A program made the translations under genes and the position numbers. Below the pieces are notes generated by a model. The model was not told the origin of the DNA and ran no database searches. It was given only the letters and a program-made list of their open reading frames with translations. Shown in pieces: positions 1-12,189 of a DNA stretch of 64,000 nucleotides. Each line of letters opens with the position of its first letter. Positions within the stretch are counted from its first letter, which is position 1. Location: the NCBI RefSeq assembly GCF_016545825.1, contig NC_052612.1, forward strand, positions 42,701,738 to 42,765,737. Direction: 5' to 3'. This stretch comes from Eucalyptus grandis. Its lineage: Eukaryota > Streptophyta > Magnoliopsida > Myrtales > Myrtaceae.

Positions 1-216
1 CATAAAAAGAAAAATGACGATGGTGATTGCACTAAAAACCGAAGCAACTTGAAATTATATTAGGCACATGGGCAGTCTACCAATATCATTCTTCAAGTTA
101 AACGAAAGAATCACGAGCCTATTTATACATTTTATTGGAAAACTACTTAAAGTTAACAAGATAAGTATAAAACGAACTCTAATCAATCAAGGACATTCCC
201 CACTGGCAAATCTGGA

Positions 217-650
217 GTGCAATCCAAGAATGATGATTATGCTGTGAGAACATACGTACGCAGAACAATTGGATACGTCGCGCCGGAGTACCTCCCTACC
301 AGGAAATGCTCGAAGAAGAATGACGTTTTGGTTTCAGGATTATGCTTCTCGAATTGGTGGGTGGACAAACAGCCTTTCATCTTTTTTGCGGCTAGCGAGG
401 AAGAAGGCATTCGTTGGTTTGGGTGGAATGGTGGCTGAACGACAGCGAGTTGGAGCGGGAGAGCGATCCCAATATGCAAGGAAAATATGATCAAGAGGAG
501 GTTGAGAAGCCCAATCGAGCTAGCTCTTGTGTGCACTAGAAAATGACCCCCCGGGAACAGCCTCGCGTGGCGAAAGTAGTCTAGACATTCGAAGGCGGTA
601 GCATCGAGAAGAGATGGGCCGAGTCTCGGGATGAGTGCTCGAACCAATCA
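217..650 (+). pseudogene. SERK-like kinase fragment A (C-terminal lobe)
   Basis: This is a degraded piece of the kinase family that fills the left of the window. Near 227-310 it reads ESKNDDYAVRTYVRR followed by TIGYVAPEYLP, which is the end of the activation segment with the APE motif. Matches to the C-terminal lobe then continue in shifting frames: near 470-530 a stretch resembles the PNMQGKYDQEEVEK helix region, and near 590-640 one resembles GGSIEKRWAES. In-frame stops at 436-438 and near 538, plus at least two frame changes, show it is dead. The ATP-binding lobe is absent. The insert typical of this family (residues between DFG and APE) is partly present and resembles that of fragment C at 16970-17330. 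Confidence 0.75.
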
Positions 651-789
651 ATAAACCAGGAGGTCCAGGACTGATAAACGAGCTGCGAAACCCCTCTCAC
701 ACCCTTTGACACCACCAATGCACGCAAAAGCTCAACTGCCACCATCGGCCGGCATCACTTCTATCATACGCCACCAAATCACTAATGTG

Positions 790-1220
790 CAGTCGCAAAT
801 TCTGCATAGCGGCAAAAGTGAGGCTAAAGTGTCCCAGAAGATATCACACTCGAACGATCAAGATCTGCTGCATCAAGCTAGGACTCAAACGTCGCATTGA
901 ATTGGGTACTTACTTGATAGTTAAGTTTGATCTGCGCACGTGTTGATTTGCATAAGCTTGAAGTAAACATTTTCCTTCCAAGGACGTTGCTTTTTATGAG
1001 TCGAATGGCTGGAAATGCATTGATTCGGATCCCACACAAGATGAGTTAGGAGAAAGAATGAGCATGAACATGCATCACTAATGGGTAAGTCACCTGTATT
1101 GCATAACTGGATTGAAATTCCCCCACAAGGTAAGGGAATCAGCTAAAAGATCATTGTACCTCTTTGAATATGCTTTTCAGTTTTGATCAAATCTGGAATC
1201 AGCTATTCTAGCTGCTGGTC
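790..1220. repeat. Duplicated upstream block P, copy 1
   Basis: This non-coding block recurs upstream of several kinase copies in the window. It contains the recognisable strings AAGATCTGCTGCATCAAGCT, GAGTCGAATGGCTGGAAATG and TGATCAAATCTGGAATCAGC. Related copies lie at about 4930-5175 continued at 12554-12690 (split by the copia element), 19540-20060, 24440-24820 and 42130-42500. It has no coding potential that I recognise. It is best explained as flanking DNA carried along by tandem duplication of the kinase genes. Confidence 0.75.
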
Positions 1221-2160
1221 TTTTCCTTTTCTTTTTTGGCAAATATCAAAAAAAAAAAAATCCCAATTATACCCACTGTGATATAAATATCCTCAACTTT
1301 TCTTTGTGTCGCAAAAAAATCCAAAATTATACATATGTGACAACATCATTTTTAATTCACTTAAGCCACGTGAGCATGTCCACAATGTTTGCTTTCCGGG
1401 GTTAATGTAGGCAAATTGTTAATGCATCCTCATTGACAGAACTTTGACGAAGGATGAATATATTACTAAGATACAAATTTGAGATTTTTTGTATCACATA
1501 AATAAGCTTATTATGGTATATTGAACATACTTTGAGGTTCTTGGTGACTTTTTTCCCATTAAAAAGAGACCACATTGCACTAGAGCTCGTATTTGTAGCA
1601 ACAAGAGAAGACATTGACAAAATCCACCGCACATCGTGATTTTCCCAAATTTTTCCCGATAGATTAATCAGTTCAATTATTTATTCATTATTAATTATTT
1701 TAAAGGTAAAAAGTAATTGGCTGTGTGCTTGGTGTTGCTCACTAGACGCCATTTCCGAGCCATTGTAATCCCAAAGCAACCGGCGGTTATGTTGTTCTGT
1801 GCGTATCTATCGTATGCATGGTTGATGTTGCTATCTGTCCCATGTTCCGCAGGAAAAATGCCAATGACATCAATTTTTTCTTCTGTTATCAAAATCTCTA
1901 AACTTGTACTGGTATGATAAAATATCCTCCATTTATTACCAAAAATCATCATTTCATTTACTTTGACATCTATACCTCAAATTTTCTATCATGTTACCAA
2001 TATCTCAAACATATCATCATATAATAAAATTTTGAATAATGGTGTCAGTGTTGACACATTTAAGAGGTATTTGATAGCCAATAAAAAAATAGAGTATTGA
2101 ACCTATTAGACATAATTTAGAATTTTTAATGGCGATAACTTTCATTAAATTTCTGATATT
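1221..2160. other. Intergenic, upstream of kinase gene 1
   Basis: No gene is seen here. The stretch is AT-rich. Positions 1740-1860 resemble 28610-28690 and, more weakly, 26390-26500 and 44060-44160, so this is another part of the duplicated kinase upstream region. The short open frames in it do not resemble any protein family. Confidence 0.6.
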
Positions 2161-2619
2161 CGTATTAATCGCAAGCCGTCGCTATCACGTAAGAAAAGGG
2201 CCATTTTGCCCTTCCGTTCGCTTCCCACCAACCGCTCCACGACTTCAATGCTGGAGTCGAATCATATCAAGTCAACCTCCATCGCTATTGATATTATGAG
2301 GGGGCTCTAAAAGTCCTCTGTGGACTGACTTAAGTGCTCGCAAACCATTTGCACTGCCTCCTGGAAGCTGCCATGGCAGCTTCCTCTGCAGTTTCCTCTG
2401 TTAAAACTTCCGAGTTGGTTCTTAAGACTTCCATATCAGTGGCACCTTCCTCTGCAGTTTCCTCTTTATAACTTCCGAGTTGGTTCTCAAAACTTCTCTA
2501 TAACAGCTCTCACCCACTAGAGGAAGGGGCACGGCGATCTCTCACAACACATTCATTTGTTAAGCTCGTGATAAAGCAACTCAGGTTCGGTCTCTAGAGA
2601 GAAGGGAACAGGAAGGAAA
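2161..2619 (+). promoter_or_regulatory. Conserved promoter/5' leader of kinase gene 1
   Basis: These roughly 450 bases are strongly conserved with the stretches before kinase gene 2 (20870-21337) and pseudogene 3 (28930-29358). A TATA-like TCTATAAC lies at 2496-2503, about 120 bases before the start codon, and is kept in all three copies (near 21212 and 29234). An imperfect internal repeat of about 50 bases, beginning TTCCTCTGCAGTTTCCTCTG, occurs at 2381-2430 and again at 2447-2495. The conservation of a non-coding stretch next to intact genes suggests, but does not prove, shared regulation; recent duplication alone could also explain it. Confidence 0.6.
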
Positions 2620-4005
2620 ATGGTGTTCAAGTTTGCCACCTTCGATCCCGCCCAAGATCCCGATGATTTCAACCCTGCTTTTCCACCTACTCCATCATCG
2701 TCACCCTCAGCAACACTCTGTCAACCATGCGAATACACCTACACGTTCACCAAAACCTTAGTCAGCCGACTTGTTGCTGCCGGTGCTTCTCTTGTCTTAA
2801 CAGCCCCCCCAGCTTCTGAATTTCACAAAGATGAGATTCGAGACCGACACGCAGAGACGCCATTTTGTAGTATCAATTTGGATGTCCATCCAGAATTTCA
2901 CCAAAGACAGCTTAAAGAGTTTACTCTGAAGGAGTTGAAGGTGGCTACCCAAAATTTCAGCAACACGAAACTTTTAGGCAGAGGTGGATTCGGCATCGTC
3001 TATAAAGGTCAATTAGCTGATGGTTCCCTAGTGGCAATCAAAAGATGCAGTAGAGGCAACGCTCAAGGTGTAAGAGAGTTCGAAAGAGAAGTAATGGTTG
3101 GTAGCATCATACCTCCACGTCACAATCTGCTTCCCATGATCGGATTTTGCAGAACATCGAAATGCAGGGACTTATTGCTCGTCTCCCCTTTGATGATCAA
3201 TAAAAGTGTGGACTACTGCTTGAGATCGCAGCCCAAGACACGACCCCCGCTGGACTGGCTTACCCGCAGAAAAATAGCCCTGGGAGCTGCGAGAGGGCTG
3301 TCCCTTCTGCATGATCTGAACATTTTGCACCTAGATATCAAACCTTCAAACATTATGTTGGATGAGGAATTTGAGCCTCACATTGGAGACTTTGGGTTGG
3401 TCAAGTTCACCGATGGCAGGCATTGTAGATACTTGGTGGATGGCATCGAGGAAGCACCTGTACTTCCGACGAATGAATCCAAAGCAGGATCTGTCAATGA
3501 AGATTCCTATTCCACGTATGTGATATGTGGCACAGATGGATATCTGGCTCCAGAATATGCGAAGAGGGGGAAATTCTCGGTGAAGACCGACGTCTATGCA
3601 TTTGGGGTGGTCCTTCTGCAACTCGTGACAGGACAAAAAGCGCGTTTACCTGCAGCGCGTGCAAAGGAGCAAGAGATAATGTTACCCGATTGGGTAAAGG
3701 GGCTTCTGGAAGAGCGTCGTGTGGAGATTCTGGTCGATCCCCATCTGCAGTGCGAGCATGACCGGGGGGAGATAGAAAAAGTGATTAGGCTGGCTCTTTT
3801 GTGCACACATCCAGTCCCAAGAGAACGACCATCCGTGGCGGAAATAGTCCAGATACTTGAAGGCCATAGCATCGAGGAGAGATGGGAGGAGCATCGTCGC
3901 TCGAAGGAGTATCGGATCCCATCATATCCACTTTCAACCCCTTACCGGAGTGGGGATTTCTCCTCTTGGTCACTCAATCCTGAAGAATTGTCCGGACCTA
4001 GATAA
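2620..4005 (+). CDS. SERK-like receptor-like cytoplasmic kinase, non-RD (gene 1)
   Basis: A 461-residue single-exon protein kinase. The catalytic domain (about residues 113-415) shows the glycine loop GRGGFG (120-125), VAIK lysine K141, a likely helix-C glutamate E157, H-L-D at 237-239, DFG at 257-259 and APE at 310-312. The sequence around PPLDW, DWVKGLLEER and ERWEE is typical of SERK/LRR-RLK II kinases. No signal peptide or LRR is present. Residues 50-66 (RLVAAGASLVLTAPPAS) resemble the SERK transmembrane start but are too short and polar to be a convincing membrane span, so a cytoplasmic location is inferred. The DFG-to-APE segment is about 56 residues against about 29 in SERKs, an insert of about 27. 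The HRD arginine is replaced by leucine, making it non-RD. The start MVFKFATFDP is conserved with gene 2. Substrate and role are unknown; immune or developmental signalling is only a family-based guess. Confidence 0.88.
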   Translation: MVFKFATFDPAQDPDDFNPAFPPTPSSSPSATLCQPCEYTYTFTKTLVSRLVAAGASLVLTAPPASEFHKDEIRDRHAETPFCSINLDVHPEFHQRQLKEFTLKELKVATQNFSNTKLLGRGGFGIVYKGQLADGSLVAIKRCSRGNAQGVREFEREVMVGSIIPPRHNLLPMIGFCRTSKCRDLLLVSPLMINKSVDYCLRSQPKTRPPLDWLTRRKIALGAARGLSLLHDLNILHLDIKPSNIMLDEEFEPHIGDFGLVKFTDGRHCRYLVDGIEEAPVLPTNESKAGSVNEDSYSTYVICGTDGYLAPEYAKRGKFSVKTDVYAFGVVLLQLVTGQKARLPAARAKEQEIMLPDWVKGLLEERRVEILVDPHLQCEHDRGEIEKVIRLALLCTHPVPRERPSVAEIVQILEGHSIEERWEEHRRSKEYRIPSYPLSTPYRSGDFSSWSLNPEELSGPR

Positions 4006-5170
4006 CATATTTTTGATGTAACGATATAACCTGTTTTAAATGGATCGAGCTCTTACAAAAAAAAATATTCAATGTGTTGGAGGCGGAACTTGATATGTCA
4101 GAGGAGAGGTTTCCTATGCTAAAGACCATCAGCCACCAGAGAAATGTCATCGCTTATAATGAGTAGAAATTATCCCCAGCGAGGACGAAACCTAACTGCC
4201 TAAGTTGTGATACACCGCAAATTCCGTTGTTTTTCCCTTTATTTTACTCTGGCTTCAATGAGACACCACCGTGGGTTCGATTCACATAGGGTGAATGGGG
4301 TGGCACGACCACTTTAAGAGAAGGACGAAGTCTAGAGTAATCACATATAATAAAAGGCCAACAAAAGCAGGACACAGTGTGTCAGAGAAGAATTTACACA
4401 AAAGCATGTCCTTAAACCTTATACCTCCATAAAAATGAAAAAGAACTACACAAATCTCTACATCGAATTAATCCTCCTAAGCATCACGACGTAAGGAAAC
4501 TGAACGTTAAAGGAAAGGAACAAACAAACGCATATAAATGAGTGATGCTATACTCGTTAAGGGATTGAACGCTTATTATGTACACTTCGTAAGCATCACT
4601 TTCGCTAAATAATAAAAATTAAAATTAAAAAAAAAATCAATAAACCAGGACTGAATTTGCGACTCCTCTTCGCAACTCTATCCGGGAGAATTATCCTGAC
4701 ACAGATAAACTTCTGCTGGTATGTAGATACGCAAGAATAATATGGAGGGGCAGCAATAAAAAGAAATTCCCGATTGTTTAGGATTACTATCCGGAGTTTC
4801 TTATGTAAAAGGAAATATGATAAGGCGATAGCCAATTGCTGACTTTTCACTCACCTAAAGGAAAGGCACTCCTTCTTGTTTAGGATTTCTTGGAGTACTG
4901 TCCCGTGTTATTCCCCTTGTTTTCTCAATGAAGATATTACAGTTGAACGCTCAAGATCTACTGCATCAAGCTAGGACTCATACGTCGCATTGAATTGAAG
5001 AATTCTTGATAGTTAAGTTTCATACGCGCACATGATGATTTTCATAAGCTTGAAGTCAACATTGTCTTTCCAAGGACATTGCCATTATGAGTCGAATGGC
5101 TGGAAATGCGTTGATTCGGATCCCAACAAGATGAGTTAGGAGAAAGAATGAGCATGAACATGCATCATTA
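4006..5170. other. Downstream region of kinase gene 1 plus start of block P copy 2
   Basis: No gene is seen. Positions 4020-4600 are homologous to the downstream regions of the other kinase copies (about 15060-15140, 31910-32300 with 33430-33730, and 23550-23660). Positions 4320-4340 (AAGGACGAAGTCTAG) are the empty counterpart of a MITE insertion at 32298. From about 4930 the sequence is copy 2 of block P, interrupted at 5175 by the copia element. Confidence 0.6.
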
Positions 5171-5175
5171 ATGGG

Positions 5176-5539
5176 TGTTGTGCTTTAGCTAGGTACGTTC
5201 ACGATGGGGTGCGAGACATTATTGAAAGGGTATGAAGTGAGAGGTATAAAAACCTCTTAGAGGACAACCGTTGGTGGTGGTTGTTGGCAAAAAAGTACGT
5301 TTAGAAAGAACGTACGCTCATTTCTCTTCCATTTCCATCGAAGGCATTCCATTTCACTTTTACAAAAACGATTTGCATTTACGCCGTGGAAATCGGGTGC
5401 TTTCCTTGTGATTGCATCCAGACTAACGTGAGGAAGTGACGTTCGTGTTTCATCGGCAATTCAATGTTCGTTCCGGGGCCATTTGCTGTTTGCGCATCGG
5501 AATCAGGTAAGTCGTCTTCTGTCGACATGAATTCCAACA
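5176..5539 (+). repeat. 5' LTR of copia element
   Basis: A 364-bp LTR with TG...CA ends. It contains a TATA-like GTATAAAAACC at about 5244-5254 and an inverted repeat AGTACGTTT...AACGTACGC around 5295-5315. The right LTR has the same length. Confidence 0.93.
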
Positions 5540-5540
5540 T

Positions 5541-5552
5541 TGGTATCAGAGC
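5541..5552 (+). other. Primer binding site (tRNA-iMet type)
   Basis: TGGTATCAGAGC begins two bases after the 5' LTR. This is the usual plant initiator-methionine primer binding site. Confidence 0.92.
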
Positions 5553-7009
5553 CCGGTCGTGATTTCTGCCTTGTTTTTCATCGAGTTTTCTCATCTACCA
5601 TTTGATATTGAGATTGAGAGTATGAAATCTACACTGTTTGGATCTCTTATAGTCGGAATTGCCATGTGAAAAACTCGAAATTGAACCGGAGCAAAGAACG
5701 GGTTTGGGGTAGCGTGCATTCGTGAGGTTTTGACCGTTTTTCAAAATAATTTTTTGGCCAAAATTAATTTTTGAATATGCATGGTAAAAGAGCTCGTCGA
5801 GACGAGTCCAGCGATGGGTCGAGTGCCGCCGGAAGACGCTAGACGCGCCCACACACGCAGCCAGAAGCCGCTGCGCGTGGGCGCCACGCGCCTGAAACGC
5901 TAGCAAAGCCAGCGCGTGCGCCACACGCGCCGGTCGGTGAACTGGCATGTGCGCGACGCGTGCCAACCGGCGAACCGGCGCGTAGTGACGTCACCGTGAC
6001 GTCATCCAACGGTCGGTCGCCGATTGGCGTCATCGATGACGTCACCGCCGACAATAGTTGGCCGGCCGGTAATGTTCAGCAACAGTTGGCCGGCCGGTCG
6101 CCGGTCACCAGCCGGCAACCCGACCCGACCTGAGACCCGACCCGACCTGAGATCCGACCCAATTGACCTGACCCGACCGTTGACCGGTCAACCGGTCCGG
6201 CGGTCAAATCGGTCGGACCGGCCAGGAGCCGTTTGGCTCGCTGGCACGTGCGACACACGTGCCGCACACTCAGGCGGCGCGTGGGGGCACATGCGAGCTT
6301 CGATCGAAGCATGGTTAGCGGCGTTTGGTTCGTATGAATGTTTTCTACACAGTGGTATAATTATTTTATACTTTTGAATTTTATAAATGTATGAAAATGC
6401 GTAGGAAACCCTATGTACACATATTTTTTGGGGTTTAATGCAGTTTATTCATTTGTAACTTGTATTCTTTTATAATTTAAGAAATACAGTAGCTAGCTTG
6501 AGTGCAAATGATGTTATATATGTTGTGTAGAGCTTGGTTCAATGATATGATGTATATATTTTAATATACTGGCAATTCTCTAGTTGTTAGAAAATTAGAA
6601 CAATGGTAGGAAATCCATTACACGTTGAATTGCATTTTTTATTATAGTTGAAGCATGATTGTTGTTATGCGTTGGTTATTATCATGCTAAGTTTTTGTGT
6701 TAAGAAAAAATGTAGAAATTACATAAGGTCATGTAATTATTTTTCCTAGTGGGAGTTCGTAGGTTGGTAGAATTGAAAGAAGTTCTAACCTAGAACTTAA
6801 AATTTGCCCAAATTAAACTAATTAATGATAATAGAACAATTGTACATAAAAGTTGATTGGGAACATAGTGAACTTTTGCTTTGGTGTCTTTTGTTTAATT
6901 ATCATTAAGTTAGTTTGTCTTTGCTGCAAATTAAATATGTGTGTTACTCTGTAAAGTGTGCTAGTATTGATTTTGCGTTTGTTATGTCAATGTGTTATAG
7001 CAATTAATT
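5553..7009 (+). other. Long copia leader with GC-rich block
   Basis: There are about 1.45 kb between the primer binding site and the gag start. Positions 5840-6320 are strikingly GC-rich and full of short repeats such as GACCCGACCTGA and GGCCGGCCGGT, while the rest is AT-rich. No protein family is recognised in any frame, so I read it as an untranslated leader, possibly carrying packaging or captured sequence. Confidence 0.55.
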
Positions 7010-10000
7010 ATGGCTTCGGCATCTAAGATCATTGTGGCTGACCTCAATAAGGGTGAGAAGCTGAACGGTGACAATTAAGATATTTGGCACCGAAAGGTTC
7101 AGTACATCCTTGAGGAGCAAGAGGTTTTGGAAACCCTCAACCATACCGTGGATGAACTTGAGTATGGAACTTCAGCTCAACACGGGAGAGATCTGGAAGC
7201 TTATCAAGCTTGGAAAAAGAAAAATAGCATTGCTCGCATCACGTTGCTGAGCTATATGCAAGATAATCTCATGTGTGAGTTTGAAAGTTATGATAAAACT
7301 CAAGTTATGTGGGTTGCCTTGAAAGATAAGTTTGGGGGTACATCTACCACTAAGCTGAGGAGACTCACTATCAAGTTTGACACATTCCAAAAGCGCCCAA
7401 ATATAACGATGAGGCAGCATCTTTGGGAGATGCCAAACATGATCTGTGAGCTAAAGTCGGTAGGTCACTCCCTTACTGATGAACAGCAAGTTCAGGCTGT
7501 TATAAGGTCTCTTCCTGACAATTGGGAGTATATGAAGATCAATATGACGCATAATGAGAATATTGTCACTTTGATGATATTGCATGTCATTTGGAATTAG
7601 AGGATAAGCGCCTAGAGGCTGCGAGATCCTCTACCCATGCTTATGTTGCTGAATTGTGTTCGCGCAAAGCTTCGGGCTTCAAGCGCAAGAGGAATATTCA
7701 ATTCAACAATAAAGGGAAGAGGACTGATTAGGCACCCAAGAGGGCTAAGACCTTTCGACGCAAGAAGCGTGGTGGGAAGAAGGACAAGGCCAAGATGGAA
7801 TGCCACAATTGTGGCAAGATGTGTCACTTTGCTCGTGAATGCACTGAGCTGAAAAATGTACCTTATTACTCCATTACTTTGAGTAATGCTTTTGTTTCTA
7901 GTACTGTAATGCTTGCTGAATCTCATCCAATGTGGACTGTAGACTCAGGAGCAACAGACCATGTAGCTAGAGACTGAGAAGCATTTGTGGAGTATCGTTG
8001 GATACCGCCTAAAAGAAGATGGATATATGTTGGGAATAACTCAAGAGTTGAAGTGAAGGGAATCGGTACATGTAAATTAATCTTACGTGGTGGTCGAAAC
8101 CTATTCCTACATGATGTCCTTTATGCTCCAGATATTCGACGAAACTTTGTCTCTGTAGTTATTCTTCTTAACTTAGGTTATGTATTGAATTTTCATGGTG
8201 ATTGTGTTGACATTTTGTATGGAACAGTTTATTATGGTTCAGGTAATGTATCGAATGGTTTTATGGTGTTAGACATTGACTATGATCAGTACAGTGTTAA
8301 TGTTGATGGTTGTTTTTCTTTAATGGCGTCTTCTAATAACGTTGAGATTGATGCAAGTACTTAGCATGCTAGATTAGGTCACATTAGATTGCAAAGAATG
8401 CAAAGATTAGCTAGAGAATGCCTTTTAGGGTCACTCACTAATGTTAGTCTATCCGTATGTGAACATTGTATGGCGGGAAAAACAACTAGAAAATCATTCG
8501 GTAAAGGGACTAAAACTGAATTTTCATTGTATCTCATACATTCTGACATTTGTGGTCCTTTGAATGTGAGGGCGAGGCATGGAGCCTCATATTTCATCAC
8601 TTTCATAGATGACTTCACATGTTTCGGTTATGTCTTTCTGATTTCTCATAAGTCAGAAGCATTAGACTGCTTTAGACGATATATAGCGATGGTAGAGAAT
8701 CAATTGAACAAAACAATAAAGGCATTGAAAACCAATCGTGAACGTGAGTATCTATCAGAACAATTCAAGGCTCTTTGTGATGAAAAGGGAATTGTACGAC
8801 AATTGACTATTCCTGGTACTCCACAACAAAATGGGGTAGCTGAAAAAAGGAATAGAACTCTATTAGAAATGGTTAGGTCTATGATGGCGCGAGCAAATTT
8901 ACCTATCTCCTATTGGGGAGATGCGTTATTGACTGCTGCCCATATACTTAACCGTGTGCCCTCAAAATCGGCCACTTCCACCCCTTATGAATTATGGACT
9001 GGTAGGAAACCAGACTTGAGCAGTCTACGTCCATAGGGATGTACAGCTTATGTTCATGATTCTTCCCATAAACATGGCAAATTAGGTCATAGGGGGAAGA
9101 AATGTATCTTTATAAGATATTCCGAACACTCCAAAGGGTACGTGTTCATAGGTGAACAAGCTGATGAAAGTGTGACCAAAATGGAGTCACGAGATGTCAC
9201 GTTCTTGGAGAACGATTTTCCTAATAGAGGTGAGATTGATAAGGACTTCCAATTATATGAGATGGAAGATCCTGATAACACACCCACTGATATTATAGAG
9301 GGAAATGAAGATTTACCTCAACACACAAGACCTAGTGGGAGTGTTGCATCACCTGATGAATTGAATTCAAGAGAAATTCAATTGTGTAAAAGTAATCGTA
9401 AAAGTATTCCCCGTCGTCATTTTGAGATTGAAGGGGAAGCTTTTATGATTGCTCAAAAAGACGATGCCGAGCCTAAAACTGTTCAAGAGGCTCTCTCGTC
9501 CTCTGATAAGGAAGAATTGAGAAAAGTTTTGGAAGATGAGATGGAGTTAGTGAGGGCAAACCATGTCTGGGACTTTGTTGATGTACCACCCAATCGTAAG
9601 GCCATTGGAAACAAATGGGTCTTTAAGATTAAGCATAGGGCGGATGGATCCATTGAAAAGTATAAGGCTCACCTTGTGGCAAAAGGTTATACTCAACAAG
9701 AGGGTATCGATTATGAGGAAACTTTTTCACCAATTGTAAGGTTTGCCTCAATACGCCTTATTCTAGCCATCGTTGCACATTTGGATCTTGAATTACATCA
9801 AATGGATGTAAAGACGGCATTTCTCAATGGAGAATTAGATGAGGAAATCTATATGAAACAACCAATAGGTTTCATATCTAAAGGTCAAGAGTATAAAGTT
9901 TGCAAGCTTCATCGCTCAATATATGGCCTTAAGCAATCATCTAGACAGTGGTATCTTCGTTTTCATCGAGCAATAATAACTTTTGGTTTCACGATGATCG

Positions 10001-11033
10001 AAGAAGATCACTGTGTATATGTCAAGCGGTCCAAAGATAAATTTGTGATTTTATCACTTTATGTGGACGATATTCTGTTGGCTAGAAATGAAAAGGTTTT
10101 GGTTATCACCATAAAAGAATGGTTGTCCTCCAATTTTGAGATGAAGGACATGGGATAAGCTGTTTATATATTAAGAGTTAAGATCGAAAGAGATCGATCG
10201 AGGAAACTCCTTACTTTATCACAAGAGCCTTATATTATGAAGATTCTTGAGCGTTTCAATATGCAGCATTGTAATCCCATTGATACCCCTGTCATGCAAG
10301 GTGAAGGCTTAAGTATTGAGATGTGTCCTAAGACTCCAGAAGAAATCAAAATGATGGAAATTGCTCCTTACGCTAGTGCGGTCAGAAGTTTGATGTATGC
10401 TATGATGTGTACTCGACCCGACATATGTTATGCCGTGGGATTGGTGAGCCGATATCAATCAAATCCTGGTCAAGCACACTAGAAAGCAGTGAAGAGGATC
10501 CTGAGATACTTGAAGGGCACCATGAACTATCGACTTTGTTACCAAGGGAATGATTTACGCCTATTGGGTTATTCAAATGCCGATTGGGGTGGAGACCTAG
10601 ATGAGCGCAAATCGACTTCTGGATATGCGTTCTTGCTCAATGGAAGTGCGATTTCTTGGAATAGCAAGAAACAGACAGCACGGCCTTGTCTACGATGGAG
10701 GCAGAATTTATTGCACGTTCTGCCGCAATGCAAGAAGCAATATGGCTAAAACGTTTCTTGGAAAATTTAGCCACTGTCACTGAAGTTCCAAGACCGGTGA
10801 CAGTTTATTGCGATAGTCAAGCAGTCATTGCCTATGTGAAAGATCTCAAGTATCATGGAAGAACAAAACACATTGACATAAAGAATAATTTTATCAGAGA
10901 TATTATAGCGCAGAAAGAAGTGATCCTGCAATACATTTCAACTAATAGAATGGTTGCTGATCCATTTACGAAGGCTATTCCTAAAAACATATTCTTGACC
11001 CATAGGATGTCACTAGAATTGCGTAGAATGTGA
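7010..11033 (+). pseudogene. copia gag-pol, multiply broken
   Basis: Gag starts at ATG 7010. A CCHC zinc knuckle (CHNCGKMCHFAREC) starts near 7801 and the protease motif DSGAT lies near 7942. The integrase HHCC and core occupy about 8365-9060. Reverse transcriptase with YVDD lies at about 9590-10160 and RNase H at about 10500-10980. Breaks seen: in-frame stops at 7076-7078, 7729-7731, 7975-7977, 8362-8364, 9034-9036, 10156-10158 and 10480-10482, and two apparent single-base deletions near 7570 and 10683. In the integrase core, the position normally holding the second catalytic aspartate reads asparagine (codon 8734-8736). The element is therefore inactive in cis. Confidence 0.92.
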
Positions 11034-12189
11034 TATCTGTTATTGTAGAGGATCATTGGTTTATGTATTTATGGACAGATGTATTGTACTTATTTGTTTA
11101 TTAGTGATTTGATATTTTATCAATAAGTACAAATCCACTATGAGACTAGCATAAACACACACATATTATTGAAAAGTATGTCAGCAGGCAATGATTGGCT
11201 CACTCACACGAGAAATCGCCTCAAGTGTTGTAGTTAGCACGTTGAGATGAGACGTTATGTACAAATAAATGCTGAAGAGCAAGTTTGGTACATAAAATAT
11301 GTCGCCTTGATTGGAGTCAAGATGAGGTATGTGATTTGTTTATAATAAGACCGAACATGATAGTCCCACAATCATGTATGCCTGAAAGATGCCGGATGCG
11401 AGTACTTAATTGGGCGCTATAGAAAGCGAGCTGATATAGCATTGGGTCTAAACATGAGTACGTGATAAGCACATGACTATGTTTAGGCTAAGATCTGTAT
11501 GGTGAATATATTTGATAAATGACATACGCTTTTATAGAAAAAGTAATCCACTATAGCATGTAATTCATACTACATGTGCATTGTACGACCAATAAGGGAA
11601 GATGAGTAAAATTATCTCTATTTACTTATCGTGTGAGCCCTTGAGGTAATTTGTATTTTACCTCAATTTTGTGCCCTATGTTACTTCTGATTATGTTCTT
11701 AAAGTGAAAGATCAATGTTGCTACTTTAGTATGTTACGGGCGGTCATGAATGGATATGGCCTATGGGACGTGTCTAGGAAAGCAGTTGTTCTGAAATTGA
11801 GAGAGACAGGAGTGCGAAGGAAGACTATTGTTATTTTACATCTATCACATGTATTTATTGGTTGACCAATTATATCGCCCTATGTGATTGCGGATGTAAT
11901 TGTAAATACATGGTGTTTTTGAGAATAATCGAGTATAGCCTTTAAGGGATAGGTATACTTGGACTGATGTAACAAAATATGGGGCAATGTGAGACATCAA
12001 TTGTTTATTTCTTTTCGGGGTTGTAGCCATTATGTTATACAGGTGCATAATTTGAGCTCCTAAGTGCAGGTATACTCACTGGCCGCACGGCTTATTTGCC
12101 AGTATGAATTGTTTTGTAAAGTTGATGAATGTTGAATGCCTTATATACTTGATAGAGCGCTATCAAGCCCATCATGTCCGAGTGGGAGA
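11034..12189 (+). other. copia 3' non-coding region and polypurine tract
   Basis: There are about 1.15 kb of AT-rich sequence after the end of RNase H with no recognisable coding. A short polypurine tract AGTGGGAGA (12181-12189) directly abuts the 3' LTR. Confidence 0.7.
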
